DNA of 64,000 nt from assembly GCA_963703355.1 (NCBI GenBank), contig OY969813.1:124001-188000 (forward strand), written 5' to 3'. The notes under the pieces were generated by a model. The model was not told the origin of the DNA and made no database searches. It was given only the letters and a program-made list of their open reading frames with translations. Positions 1 through 11,395 of this stretch are shown here, one piece after another (positions within the stretch are counted from its first letter, which is position 1; each line of letters opens with the position of its first letter). Source of the DNA: Puia sp963703355. GTDB lineage: Bacteria > Bacteroidota > Bacteroidia > Chitinophagales > Chitinophagaceae. A program made the position numbers and the translations under genes.

Positions 1-809
1 CCACATTGGGAGTGCATTCTATAAAAGAATTACGCGCATTGCCCGCTGAGCAAATTTTGCAGGCGACATCCAAACAAGGCGCAGGAGATTTTCCAGTAGA
101 TGTTGACGGATATTTTTTTCCGCTATCGCCCATTGCCATTTATAAAGGAGCAAATATTGCGAGGGTTCCGCTTCTTGTGGGCTGGAATTCCGGGGAGTCA
201 GGCTGGCAGTCAATTTTAGGAAACGATGAGCCAACAAAAGAGAACTATATCAAAGCTATAAAGCGATTGTATCCAGGAGAATATGAACAGATATTGAAAT
301 TGTATGCTGTGAATGCAGATGCCGACGTTCAAGACGTGGCTTCTGCGTTGGGTGGCGATCGTTTTATTGCTTACGGAACCTGGAGATGGGCAGATCTGCA
401 TGCCAAAATGAATCTTCCCGTTTATCGCTATTATTTTACAAAAGCCCGACCCGGCCTGCGTTCTGAAATGAATAAAACTACTTCTTCGTCAACCGGTCAG
501 ATTGAAAAACCTGGTACTTTTAATGGAGCGTCGCACTCTACTGAAATAGAATATGCACTGGGAAACCTGCCTACGAACCGGGTTTATGACTGGCAACCTG
601 AAGATTTTCTGGTGTCTTCTATTATGCAGGCATATTTCGTAAATTTTATAAAAACGAAAAATCCAAATGGCATTAGTTTGCCTGAATGGCCCCTGTATCA
701 GTCCTGGCAAAAAGATCCCATCCAGATTATCGGAGTAGAAACACACAGAGAGCAGGAAAAAAACAGGGATCGTTATCTGTATTTTGAAAAACAGTCAGAT
801 AAACGGTAA
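1..809 (+). CDS. Type-B carboxylesterase, C-terminal part (cut by window edge)
   Basis: The reading frame is open from the window edge, so the N-terminal half with the nucleophilic serine lies outside. The visible part of about 268 residues has the C-terminal features of carboxylesterase type B: a GWNSGESG segment carrying the acidic triad residue, GASHSTEIEYALGNL with the catalytic histidine, and a NPNG..LPEWP tail. The family hydrolyses carboxylic esters, usually outside the cytoplasm. It is a paralogue of the complete gene at 37301-38908, which shares the histidine region and the NPNG/LPEWP ending. It ends 3 bp before the convergent oxidoreductase gene. Substrate unknown. Confidence 0.88.
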   Translation, partial: TLGVHSIKELRALPAEQILQATSKQGAGDFPVDVDGYFFPLSPIAIYKGANIARVPLLVGWNSGESGWQSILGNDEPTKENYIKAIKRLYPGEYEQILKLYAVNADADVQDVASALGGDRFIAYGTWRWADLHAKMNLPVYRYYFTKARPGLRSEMNKTTSSSTGQIEKPGTFNGASHSTEIEYALGNLPTNRVYDWQPEDFLVSSIMQAYFVNFIKTKNPNGISLPEWPLYQSWQKDPIQIIGVETHREQEKNRDRYLYFEKQSDKR

Positions 810-812
810 CAT

Positions 813-1919
813 CTAAACTATTTGCAATATTACATTTCCGTTTTGTGGATGTCCAGTGCACGTTAGTGTAAGTCCGCCGGCGAGATCTTTGTCTGTCAGT
901 ACTTCATTATTTGAAAGCCAAACTTTGCCCGCAATACATTTGACCGCACAACTTCCGCACTTGCCCGTTTCGCAACTATATGGTAAATCAAGTTTTATTT
1001 TTTTTGCAGCCTGCAAAATGCTATCCGGATAATGGACAATAAAATGCTGTTCCTGTCCATTCTGATTAAGGGTAACCTCATACGAGGCTTTATCGGGAGG
1101 TTGTTTTGAATGTATTTTTTTACCGCCCGGATTAAAATCTTCCTTTTTGATTTGATCAGGATTAAAACCTTCTTCTACCAAATGAAAAATAATCATGCGC
1201 ATATAGGATTCAGGTCCGCATGTATAAAAAAGAGTTTTTTCTTTGCTGAACCGGTTTATTTTCAGGAATTCCATTAAAAGATCCCTGTTTAATCTGGCTC
1301 TTCTGAGGTCGGATTCGGAACTGAATAGAAAATCAATGTGCAGGCGATTTGGATAATCGTTGCGTATTTGACGGAGTGTATTGTAATAAGCGGTGGTTTC
1401 TACGGATTGATTGCTATAGATCAGAAAAACATCCATAACAGGAGAAAGGTAAAGTGCTGTTTTTACCAACGATAAAATGGGGGCAATTCCGCTGCCTGCG
1501 GCAAAAAAAACAATCCTGGTAAAGGAAATTAATAGTTCCGGAAGTCTGAAAAAACCTGCTGCACCGGTTGTTTTCAGAAGATCACCTACGTGAATCTGAT
1601 CAATCAGTTTTCTCGAAAAATAGCCGTTGTCTATTCTTTTAACCGCGATGGAGAGTTTCTCATGCAACACGGGAGAAGAGATAATAGAATACGATCGCCG
1701 GATTTCACCGGAGATCGTATTGTCTATCAGCGTGACGAATTGCCCTGCCTGATAGTGCAGATGATGACCATCTGCGAACGTAAAAGTTTTGAATCCTTTG
1801 GTTTCCTCCCTAATACTTTCGACGGTAAGATAAATGTAAGAGGTGTTGGAATTTAACAATTCTGTTGCAGCTTTTAAATCTGACAATAGTCTGTTAGCTA
1901 AGATAGCTTTTACTGGCAC
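813..1919 (-). CDS. FAD/NAD(P) oxidoreductase with C-terminal 2Fe-2S ferredoxin domain
   Basis: This 368-residue protein has the layout of PaaE/Hmp-type ferredoxin reductases: an FAD-binding barrel with RRSYS (about residues 74-78), an NAD(P)-binding domain with AGSGIAPI (141-148) and TCGPE, and a plant-type 2Fe-2S domain with C316, C321, C324 and C354. It would pass electrons from NAD(P)H through FAD and the cluster to an oxygenase, desaturase or other acceptor. No paa genes or obvious oxygenase lie beside it, so the partner is unknown. It is divergent from the small exported protein at 1966, with only 46 bp between the starts. Confidence 0.9.
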   Translation of the reverse strand: MPVKAILANRLLSDLKAATELLNSNTSYIYLTVESIREETKGFKTFTFADGHHLHYQAGQFVTLIDNTISGEIRRSYSIISSPVLHEKLSIAVKRIDNGYFSRKLIDQIHVGDLLKTTGAAGFFRLPELLISFTRIVFFAAGSGIAPILSLVKTALYLSPVMDVFLIYSNQSVETTAYYNTLRQIRNDYPNRLHIDFLFSSESDLRRARLNRDLLMEFLKINRFSKEKTLFYTCGPESYMRMIIFHLVEEGFNPDQIKKEDFNPGGKKIHSKQPPDKASYEVTLNQNGQEQHFIVHYPDSILQAAKKIKLDLPYSCETGKCGSCAVKCIAGKVWLSNNEVLTDKDLAGGLTLTCTGHPQNGNVILQIV

Positions 1920-1965
1920 AATTTTTAAACTGATACCGTATCAATTAAATTTAAATAATGTGTTT

Positions 1966-2244
1966 ATGAAAAAATTTGGAATGGTATTGTTTGTTTTCAT
2001 GGGTGCTGTTTTTGCCGGCCAGGCCCAGGTTGACAGTACTGCGAAGAAAGTAGGGGACAAAACATCGGAACTCGCTTCAAAAGGAAAATCAGCCGTTGTG
2101 GATGAGGTTTATAAAAATAAAATGGGCGCGGATGGACAAACACCCATTTATATTGACCACAGCTCAAAATATTATTATGTGGACAAAACGGGTAAAAAAG
2201 TATACGTTGCTAAATCTTCTCTGAAGGACAAGCCGAAAAGTTAA
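1966..2244 (+). CDS. Small exported protein of unknown function
   Basis: The 92-residue product starts at the ATG before KKFGMVLF and has a signal peptide ending near GQAQ. The reading frame extends upstream to 1843, but that would overlap the divergent oxidoreductase and hide the signal peptide, so the internal ATG is preferred. The mature part is Lys/Ser-rich (about residues 20-50) and ends with a compact segment, PIYIDHSSKYYYVDKTGKKVYV. I do not recognise a characterised family. It is probably periplasmic or surface exposed. A hairpin terminator follows at 2270, so it appears to be a single-gene unit. Confidence 0.75.
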   Translation: MKKFGMVLFVFMGAVFAGQAQVDSTAKKVGDKTSELASKGKSAVVDEVYKNKMGADGQTPIYIDHSSKYYYVDKTGKKVYVAKSSLKDKPKS

Positions 2245-2269
2245 AGTCCTGCTAACTCACTTGTTAATG

Positions 2270-2303
2270 AAAAGCATCTCTCGTAAGAAAGGTGCTTTTT
2301 TGT
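2270..2303 (+). terminator. Rho-independent terminator after the small exported protein
   Basis: The arms AAAAGCATC (2270-2278) and GGTGCTTTT (2291-2299) pair over nine positions with one G-T wobble. They enclose a 12-nt loop and run into a T-rich tail. The hairpin lies 26 bp after the stop codon at 2244. Confidence 0.7.
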
Positions 2304-2398
2304 TTGTATAAGGCAATATATGGGACAAGGAAAGATTATAGGTATTTGTCGGGAGCTGATTTTTTTGTTTAAATTCATGAATCACTATCAACGATTTT

Positions 2399-4111
2399 AT
2401 GCCACAAGATTCTGTCAGAATCAACAATCAGGCTGTTAAACAAAATACTTATGATGCAATAGTAGTTGGCTCCGGAATCAGTGGCGGCTGGGCAGCCAAA
2501 GAATTGTGTGAAAAAGGGTTGAAAACACTGGTACTGGAAAGAGGCAGGAATGTTGAACATATTAAAGATTATCCAACCGCAACCCTTGCACCCTGGCAGC
2601 TTGATCACTGGGGAGCGACTACCGAGGAGATGCGCAGGGTTCAGCATATACAGATTCGTGGATTCTGTAATGAAACAAACAAACATTTTTTTGTAAACGA
2701 TCTGGAGCATCCGTATACCCAGGTAAAACCATTCGACTGGATCCGTGGATATCATGTTGGAGGAAGGAGTTTAATGTGGGGAAGACAATGTTACCGGTGG
2801 AGTGATCTGGATTTCGAAGCCAATGCCAAAGAGGGTTATGGTGTTGACTGGCCGATACGATACAGGGATATCGCGCCCTGGTACAGTTATGTTGAAAAAT
2901 TCGTCGGAATCAGTGGTTCAACAGAAGGACTTCCGCAATTGCCGGATAGTGAATTTCTTCCACCTATGGAAATGAATTGTCTGGAGCGTCATGTTAGTGA
3001 AAATATACAAAATCAATTTTCTGATGGCCGGAGAATGATCATCGGCAGGGTGGCAAATCTTAGCAAAGGATTAAATGGCCGGGGTCCCTGTCAGTACCGG
3101 AACATGTGTGACCGGGGATGTCCATTTACAGGATACTTCAGTAGTAACGGTGTTACACTCCCGGCTGCAAATGCCACGGGTAATCTTACATTGAGACCAT
3201 TTTCTATTGTAGTCAATGTGATGTACGATAAGGATAAAAAACGTGCGAAGGGGATACGGATCATTGACGCCAATACCATGCAAACGGAAGAATATTTTGC
3301 AAAGATTATCTTCCTCAATGCGTCAACGATTGGTACTACAGCCATACTGATGAATTCCGTTTCAGATGCGCATCCGAATGGTTTGGGCAATGCCAGTGAT
3401 GCATTAGGACGTAATCTCATGGATCATCATTATCATGTGGGTGCCAGTGGGAGTTATGAAGGATTTAAGGACAGTTATTTTTATGGCAGGAGAGCCAATG
3501 GAATTTATATACCCCGGTTTCGTAATATCAACGAAAAGACCAGACAGAAGGATTACGTTCGTGGATTTGGATACCAGGGTGGTGGCTACCGGGGAAGAGT
3601 AAGCGAACTGGAGGGAATCGGAGAATCTTTGAAAGCTAAGTTGACAGAAGCGGGGGACTGGTCGATGTGGCTGGGCGGTTGGGGTGAGCATCTGCCGCAT
3701 CCGGATAACCGGGTAAAACTGAGTAAGGATAAAAAAGATAAATGGGGTCTGCCCCTGATGGATTTTGATTGTATATGGCGTGAAAATGAACTGGCCATGC
3801 GTACCGACATGATGCATAGTGCTGCTGAAATGCTGGAGAAATCGGGAGTAAAAAATATCACCACGTTTAATGATCCGGAAGCTAATCCCGGACTTTGTAT
3901 ACATGAAATGGGAACCGCTCGCATGGGCAGAAATCCTAAAACCTCCGTATTGAATGGCAATAACCAGGTATGGGACGCAAAAAATCTTTTCGTGACAGAC
4001 GGAGCTTGTATGAGTTCCAGTGCAAATCAGAATCCATCACTTACTTATATGGCGCTGACTGCCCGGGCTGTTAATTATTGCGTCAGCGAATTAAACAAAA
4101 GGAATATTTAG
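2399..4111 (+). CDS. GMC-family FAD-dependent oxidoreductase
   Basis: The 570-residue protein begins with a Rossmann FAD motif (GSGISG, G24-x-G26-x2-G29) followed by LERGR. It ends with the GMC active-site region: HEMGTARMG (His502) and SANQNPSLT (Asn545). A Cys cluster in the middle (CQYRNMCDRGCPF) is usual for the sugar/polyol-oxidising branch found in Bacteroidota and in gluconate/sorbitol dehydrogenases. It probably oxidises a sugar or polyol hydroxyl using FAD. There is no Tat signal, no adjacent gluconate-2-dehydrogenase subunit 3 gene and no cytochrome c gene, which many relatives have. It stands alone on the plus strand. Substrate unknown. Confidence 0.9.
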   Translation: MPQDSVRINNQAVKQNTYDAIVVGSGISGGWAAKELCEKGLKTLVLERGRNVEHIKDYPTATLAPWQLDHWGATTEEMRRVQHIQIRGFCNETNKHFFVNDLEHPYTQVKPFDWIRGYHVGGRSLMWGRQCYRWSDLDFEANAKEGYGVDWPIRYRDIAPWYSYVEKFVGISGSTEGLPQLPDSEFLPPMEMNCLERHVSENIQNQFSDGRRMIIGRVANLSKGLNGRGPCQYRNMCDRGCPFTGYFSSNGVTLPAANATGNLTLRPFSIVVNVMYDKDKKRAKGIRIIDANTMQTEEYFAKIIFLNASTIGTTAILMNSVSDAHPNGLGNASDALGRNLMDHHYHVGASGSYEGFKDSYFYGRRANGIYIPRFRNINEKTRQKDYVRGFGYQGGGYRGRVSELEGIGESLKAKLTEAGDWSMWLGGWGEHLPHPDNRVKLSKDKKDKWGLPLMDFDCIWRENELAMRTDMMHSAAEMLEKSGVKNITTFNDPEANPGLCIHEMGTARMGRNPKTSVLNGNNQVWDAKNLFVTDGACMSSSANQNPSLTYMALTARAVNYCVSELNKRNI

Positions 4112-4253
4112 CAATGCGAAATTCTTTCTTCCTTATACCTATGCCAACTAAGGGTATTTACTTATTCCGATTAATTAAAATGAAAATATTGCCCTTGAAG
4201 ACCCCATTTATTACAATTTGGGATCATTTATCACGTTTTGATTAAAACAAATT

Positions 4254-4832
4254 ATGCAAAAATTGTTTAATTCTGGAACTCTTTTATGTCTCTTCATATG
4301 TTTTTTGTCTTGTAAAAAAAATAATAATAACAACACGCCCACATATGCTCTCGACGGTACTTGGAGTTTTACAAGTGTGCAAATCATGAATTCTGTCTTT
4401 ACAACAAATGGTGTTGACACGACTATTTCTAGTTCAAACTATATAACTTCTGAAAATGGTGGGACGATGATAATTTCGGGGGGAACTATTAGCTGTAGTA
4501 ATATTGGATTTACAGCGAATGTACCAACATTAATCGTTTCTTACCAGAATAATCAGCCTAATGATACAATCGAAAATTCCCTAACCACAAAAACAATTTC
4601 GTCTTTGAATTCTACTTCGGAATTTCAAATAACTGGAACAGATTCGATTCATTTTACAAGTACTGGATTTCCGGATTCTGTTTCTAATACTATTCCTATT
4701 GCTACAGGTGCAAAATATATTATTTCAGGGAATACCCTGAAATTAACATCGGAGATATTTGTCAACAAAATGTCTGGACCAACAATTCAAAACGAAACTG
4801 ACACTGTTATTACAACCTTAAACAAACAATGA
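4254..4832 (+). CDS. Lipoprotein, lipocalin-like (hypothetical)
   Basis: A signal peptide of about 19 residues ends in a lipobox (FLSC), followed by KK and a short Asn run encoded by AAT/AAC repeats that may be slippage-prone. The mature part of about 170 residues opens with LDGTWSFTSVQ, the usual start of lipocalin-like lipoproteins in Bacteroidota, and is rich in Ser, Thr, Asn and Ile, consistent with beta-structure. It is probably anchored in an outer or inner membrane leaflet. Function unknown. The codons look more AT-rich than those of its neighbours. Confidence 0.75.
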   Translation: MQKLFNSGTLLCLFICFLSCKKNNNNNTPTYALDGTWSFTSVQIMNSVFTTNGVDTTISSSNYITSENGGTMIISGGTISCSNIGFTANVPTLIVSYQNNQPNDTIENSLTTKTISSLNSTSEFQITGTDSIHFTSTGFPDSVSNTIPIATGAKYIISGNTLKLTSEIFVNKMSGPTIQNETDTVITTLNKQ

Positions 4833-4868
4833 GCTACAAATCTGTAAAATTTTTATTTAATTCTTTCT

Positions 4869-5327
4869 CTAATTTCTCTTTTTAGCAGATATAGATTTGA
4901 CAATAGTTTTGCCTTCCACTATTTGCTTTGGATCTTTTATTTTCATCATAGAGTTCACGAATGCTTCTTTCAGGAGTTTTTTCATGTACGTCTTTGGAAA
5001 CTTTTCAATATCAGGTACCAGTATATACCGATATTGTTTGCCCTTGCCAATTAATTTTTTTTCGGGATCTGTTATCTGGCTTCCCCAGTAAAACCCAAAA
5101 TGTACATTGTTAGTGGTTCGCCCCACTGCGATCGTGCAGAAAGTGCGACCTACTTTTTCAGTAGGAGACCATCCAAAAGCGAGCGCATTGTAATTGTCAT
5201 ATATCAGTTCATTCGATTTTGGATAAAGTGTCCAAACGAAATCTCTCAGCCATAAGGCCGTTTCCCTGATATTTGGCGGGAATGGTTTGAGGAACTTCAA
5301 TAAATCTTTATTTTCTTCTTTAGACAT
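4869..5327 (-). CDS. DUF1801 domain protein (YdhG-like)
   Basis: The 152-residue cytoplasmic protein matches the DUF1801/YdhG fold. It has an N-terminal helical part with FLKPFPPNIRETALWLR, a central strand with ELIYDNYNALAFGWSP and HFGFYWG, and a C-terminal KIKDPKQIVEGKTIVKSI. The family is widespread and poorly characterised (related to iron chaperone frataxin-like and YjbR-type folds). A second, more canonical member is at 20242-20643, and the two are divergent. It lies downstream of the MATE exporter on the same strand, separated by a GC-rich palindrome. Function unknown. Confidence 0.72.
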   Translation of the reverse strand: MSKEENKDLLKFLKPFPPNIRETALWLRDFVWTLYPKSNELIYDNYNALAFGWSPTEKVGRTFCTIAVGRTTNNVHFGFYWGSQITDPEKKLIGKGKQYRYILVPDIEKFPKTYMKKLLKEAFVNSMMKIKDPKQIVEGKTIVKSISAKKRN

Positions 5328-5356
5328 TTTATTATGGTAAGTAATTTAATGAATAT

Positions 5357-5402
5357 GCGGAAGCCGGGCCAACCGCCGCGGCCAACGGCCATCCGCTAGC
5401 GA
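5357..5402. repeat. GC-rich extragenic palindromic segment
   Basis: This spacer is far more GC-rich than its surroundings. An outer stem GCGGA (5357-5361) / TCCGC (5392-5396) encloses two copies of GGCCAAC and the palindrome CCGCGG. It begins 7 bp beyond the MATE stop codon and lacks a T tract, so it may act as a transcript-end structure or be a REP-like element. I cannot see a second copy in the window. Confidence 0.4.
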
Positions 5403-5409
5403 TTCAGTG

Positions 5410-6798
5410 TTACACCTTTACAGCCTTCCATTTCCCTATTCGGAAATAGTACCAGGCAACCAGTGCTATCATTGTTTCAGCAACAGGAATGGCAATGAAA
5501 GCACTCGTTTCTTTCAAATGAAAAACATAAGCCAGCAGATACGCGAAAGGCACCTGAAATAGCCAGAAACAGCATAAGCTGATCCAGGTAGGAGTTTTTG
5601 TATCGCCAGCTCCATTGAGTGCCTGCATCATTACCATCCCAATGCCATAAAAGATAAAACCAGACCCCACCCACCGTAATGCCAGCGCACCTATTTTAAT
5701 CACGGCCTCATCCGTTGTGTAAATCCTCATTATTGAATCTGACAATAATAATAAAACAAACATAACGGCACCCATAAAGAAAACACTGTATTTCGCCGTC
5801 AGATATACACTTTGCTGAGCGCGCAGGGGACTTTTTGCACCCAGATTTTGACCGACCAGTGTTGCCGCAGCATTACTTAATCCCCAGGCGGGCAGAATAA
5901 AAAAAGCAAAATTTCTGATAGCTATCTGATATCCGGCCGATGCAATGGTGCCACCGGTTTCTGCAACAAGACGGGACAAAACAATCCAGCTTCCGCTACC
6001 AATTAAAAACTGCAATGTTGCCGGCCAGCCGATACCGACAATCGATTTTAGTAATTCAGGATCGTAATTAAAATGTACACGACGCAACCTGATTATTCCC
6101 TTGCCTTTGAACAAATGAAAACACTGATACAAAACGCCGCCCGTTCGCCCGATCACCGTAGCAATTGCAGCTCCCCGTAGCCCCAGAAAATGGATGAAAA
6201 TGGGGCATAAAATGATATTCAGTATACTGGCAAGCCATAAACTTTTCATGGCCATGGCAGCGTCGCCTGCGCCGCGAAATATTCCATTGATAAGAAATAT
6301 TAGCATGATAACAATACTGCTCCCAAACATGATTCGGGTAAAAACCGCACCCTCTTTTACGACCTGTGGTTCTGCGCCCATCAATGACAAAATATTTCCG
6401 GCAAATAAAACACCCAGCACGCTAACGACCGCGGTAGAAATGAAAGCGACAAGGAGCGACTGGGCTCCCGCATGAGATGCAGCATCTGGATTTTTTTCGC
6501 CAATTCGCCTGGCTACAACAGCTGTAGCAGCAGTGCTCAATCCGATGGCAATAGCATATACCAGTGAGAGAACGGATTCAGTTAACCCGACCGTTGCAAT
6601 GGCATGCGGGCCGAGTTTGCTAACAAAAAATATGTCTACTACAGCAAATATGCTTTCGAGGCTCAGCTCCAGAATCATGGGGACTGCGAGCAAAAAAATT
6701 GCCTTTGATAAACTCCCTTGTGTATAGTCCCGCTGTTCGCCATTAAGAGACATGCGGATAACTGAAAAAACTTTTTTAATCGAAGGCTGGCTGCTCAT
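5410..6798 (-). CDS. MATE family efflux transporter
   Basis: This 462-residue integral membrane protein has about 12 hydrophobic segments in two related halves. The N-terminal half has VPMILELSLESIFAVVDIFFVSKLG and ATAVVARRIGEKNPDAA, typical of multidrug and toxic compound extrusion proteins that export drugs or metabolites using Na+ or H+ gradients. The half-repeat is visible in ASAGYQIAIRNFAFF and NAAATLVGQNLGA. The first ATG (6798) is chosen because a TAnnTTTG promoter element lies just upstream. A second possible start is the Met before SLNGEQ (residue 16). Substrate not predictable. Confidence 0.92.
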   Translation of the reverse strand: MSSQPSIKKVFSVIRMSLNGEQRDYTQGSLSKAIFLLAVPMILELSLESIFAVVDIFFVSKLGPHAIATVGLTESVLSLVYAIAIGLSTAATAVVARRIGEKNPDAASHAGAQSLLVAFISTAVVSVLGVLFAGNILSLMGAEPQVVKEGAVFTRIMFGSSIVIMLIFLINGIFRGAGDAAMAMKSLWLASILNIILCPIFIHFLGLRGAAIATVIGRTGGVLYQCFHLFKGKGIIRLRRVHFNYDPELLKSIVGIGWPATLQFLIGSGSWIVLSRLVAETGGTIASAGYQIAIRNFAFFILPAWGLSNAAATLVGQNLGAKSPLRAQQSVYLTAKYSVFFMGAVMFVLLLLSDSIMRIYTTDEAVIKIGALALRWVGSGFIFYGIGMVMMQALNGAGDTKTPTWISLCCFWLFQVPFAYLLAYVFHLKETSAFIAIPVAETMIALVAWYYFRIGKWKAVKV

Positions 6799-6818
6799 GG
6801 CAAAAAAAGGTATTATCG

Positions 6819-6826
6819 CAAACTTA
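6819..6826 (-). promoter_or_regulatory. Putative -7 promoter element of the MATE gene
   Basis: On the minus strand this reads TAAGTTTG, an exact match to the Bacteroidota -7 consensus TAnnTTTG, about 20 bp before the chosen MATE start. No clear TTG -33 element is visible. Confidence 0.3.
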
Positions 6827-6943
6827 GTTTCATTCTGCCGGACGTGGAAAGATGTTCTGCTTTATGAAGTTTATTCATTCGATTAAGCAAATGGAAGCAA
6901 AGCAACCATCGGTACCATTTGCCGGTCATTGGGAAAATCAGTT

Positions 6944-7369
6944 ATGCGAAGGAAGATATTTGTACTGTTCATGAGTTGGATCGTTATCTCCTGCAATAAG
7001 AGTTCAGTCGCTGTACCCAGTTTGTCCGGCAAGTGGCAATTATCTGCTATTTTCTTGCAGCCAACCGGTATAGGTACTTGGTATCCAGAGGATTCCATAC
7101 CTCCAAATTACGTGCAATTCAATCGTGACGGAACGCTGGAAATGTCGGCCTATGTGTCTTCCTTATTTGGAGGACCAACGAATTATCAGGTTATTAGTGA
7201 CAGCGAGTTCACGGTTCATTATCCGCCACCCTATGAAGCAAACAACGGCTATGGAGCTAATATTTTCTATTATAAACTAACGGATTCGGCGTTATTGATT
7301 TATCCGCCTGACATGGAACTGGCTATTGAGAAATTCGTAAGAGTTCCGGCAACAATCAGCGATCACTGA
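6944..7369 (+). CDS. Lipoprotein, lipocalin-like (hypothetical)
   Basis: The start is taken at the ATG before RRKIFVLF, giving 141 residues; an in-frame start five codons upstream would put GKSV before the basic n-region. The signal peptide ends in a lipobox (VISC) followed by NKSS. The mature protein begins with LSGKWQLSAIF and contains VQFNRDGTLEM, the usual signature of small lipocalin-like lipoproteins of Bacteroidota. It is a single gene, convergent with the membrane protein at 7380. No specific function is known. Confidence 0.75.
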   Translation: MRRKIFVLFMSWIVISCNKSSVAVPSLSGKWQLSAIFLQPTGIGTWYPEDSIPPNYVQFNRDGTLEMSAYVSSLFGGPTNYQVISDSEFTVHYPPPYEANNGYGANIFYYKLTDSALLIYPPDMELAIEKFVRVPATISDH

Positions 7370-7379
7370 ATAATGTTTT

Positions 7380-7748
7380 TCATAATGGTAAATCTTTCCA
7401 GCCCGCAACCGGTGCTATCCTAAGAGAATCAGGTACAGGTCGATCCCACAGTATTTCATTGGAAACAGGACTTTTAAACGGGAACTTCAAATAATATCGC
7501 CCACCCGGAAACTTTATCTGATACTGTACCAGATCCGGCGCATAACCTTTGTAGTTCACCCCACTAACGGAAAATATATATTCTATCTGAGCATTATTTC
7601 TTGGTGTCGAAATACGTTTTGTAGTAGTCGCGATGGTGTAGCGTATATCCTGGTTAATCCTGTGATACCGCCATAATGCAAACAGCATTAGGGCTAGTGC
7701 GAAAAAAAGTCGCACGGAATATATCCTTCTTACCGTTAAATTATTCAT
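7380..7748 (-). CDS. Small single-pass membrane protein (hypothetical)
   Basis: The product has 122 residues. One transmembrane helix lies at about residues 14-27 (LFFALALMLFALWRY) after a short basic N-terminus, so the rest is probably periplasmic. The soluble part of about 90 residues looks like a small beta-domain (IEYIFSVSGVNYKGYAP, GGRYYLKFPFKSP) and resembles Bacteroidota proteins of unknown function with similar layout. It has no operon partner. It is kept as a gene because of its coherent topology and length. Confidence 0.6.
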   Translation of the reverse strand: MNNLTVRRIYSVRLFFALALMLFALWRYHRINQDIRYTIATTTKRISTPRNNAQIEYIFSVSGVNYKGYAPDLVQYQIKFPGGRYYLKFPFKSPVSNEILWDRPVPDSLRIAPVAGWKDLPL

Positions 7749-7898
7749 GCCTGTTCGAAGTTAGTTCAAGTGATGCTACCCATTCCGAATTTGAAGCCAG
7801 CGTGCCATTTTATGAAAGACCAGGGTTTTACGGTTAAATATCAAAGGATTTAGAATTTTGATTTTGAAACGGAATAACTTGAGCATATTAAAATAACA

Positions 7899-8711
7899 AT
7901 GATGGATAAGAAATTACAAGGGCAGATTGCGATCATTACAGGAGCCAGTAGTGGTATTGGGGCCGGAGTGGCTAAATCACTTTCTGCGGCCGGGGCGACT
8001 GTTGTTATTAACTATCCTACAGCGCCGAACAAGGATGCTGCCGAAGCCGTACTGGCTGAAATTACTGCAGCCGGAGGTAGCGGTTCGACTGCCATGTGTG
8101 ATGTGAGCAAGGAAGAAGATGTTCAGAAACTGTTTGCAGACACGATAAAGCAATATGGAACGGTAGACATTTTAATAAATAATGCAGGACTTCAAAAAGA
8201 TTCACCCTTTGAAAAAATGACACTTGAACAGTGGAATTTTGTGTTGGGCGTAAATCTCACCGGTCAATTTCTTTGTGCACGGGAAGCCATTCGTGAATTC
8301 TTGAGAAGAGGTGTAGATCCAAAACGGTCCAGGGCTGCCGGTAAAATTGTCCATATGAGCAGCGTACATGAAGTAATACCATGGGCGGGCCATGCAAATT
8401 ACGCCGCATCGAAAGGTGGCATTATGTTGTTAATGAAAACAATTGCACAGGAATTTGCCTGGAAGAAAATCAGAATCAACAGTATTTGTCCTGGTGCGAT
8501 TCAAACACCTATCAACCGTTCTGCGTGGGATACTCCTGAGGCTTTAAAATCTTTGCTTACTTTGATACCCTATCAGCGTATTGGAATTCCGGAGGACATC
8601 GGCAACGCCGCCGTTTGGTTATGTAGTGATGACAGCGATTATGTGAATGGTACTTCTTTATTTGTAGACGGGGGAATGACTTTATATCCGGGTTTTACTG
8701 AAAACGGATGA
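7899..8711 (+). CDS. SDR-family glucose 1-dehydrogenase-like oxidoreductase
   Basis: This 270-residue classical short-chain dehydrogenase has the cofactor motif TGASSGIG (14-21), NNAG (93-96), a catalytic Ser154, and YxxxK (Tyr167, Lys171). The segment PWAGHANYAASKGG and the ending YVNGTSLFVDGGMTLYPGF closely match bacterial glucose 1-dehydrogenases, which oxidise D-glucose to gluconolactone with NAD(P)+. The GH63 glucosidase gene starts 28 bp downstream, so the two are probably co-transcribed; the dehydrogenase could act on the sugar released by the glucosidase (inference). This is the first gene of a long plus-strand run. Confidence 0.88.
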   Translation: MMDKKLQGQIAIITGASSGIGAGVAKSLSAAGATVVINYPTAPNKDAAEAVLAEITAAGGSGSTAMCDVSKEEDVQKLFADTIKQYGTVDILINNAGLQKDSPFEKMTLEQWNFVLGVNLTGQFLCAREAIREFLRRGVDPKRSRAAGKIVHMSSVHEVIPWAGHANYAASKGGIMLLMKTIAQEFAWKKIRINSICPGAIQTPINRSAWDTPEALKSLLTLIPYQRIGIPEDIGNAAVWLCSDDSDYVNGTSLFVDGGMTLYPGFTENG

Positions 8712-8739
8712 TAGCGATTCTGAATAATTTTAAACGTGG

Positions 8740-11376
<2,637 letters not shown>

Positions 11377-11395
11377 AAAATAAATAAGTCAAAGC

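Noticed and set aside
3404..3904. Long antisense frame inside the GMC gene
   Set aside because: Wholly antisense to conserved GMC coding sequence with no signal or domain features.
4310..4330. AAT repeat tract as a phase-variation switch
   Set aside because: The repeats are in-frame triplets (Asn codons), so changes in copy number would not switch the frame. The adjacent A run could slip, but there is no evidence of this.
6912..6920. TACCATTTG before the lipoprotein gene as a -7 element
   Set aside because: The spacing between TA and TTTG is one base longer than the TAnnTTTG consensus; similar near-misses occur at several places and were not listed.
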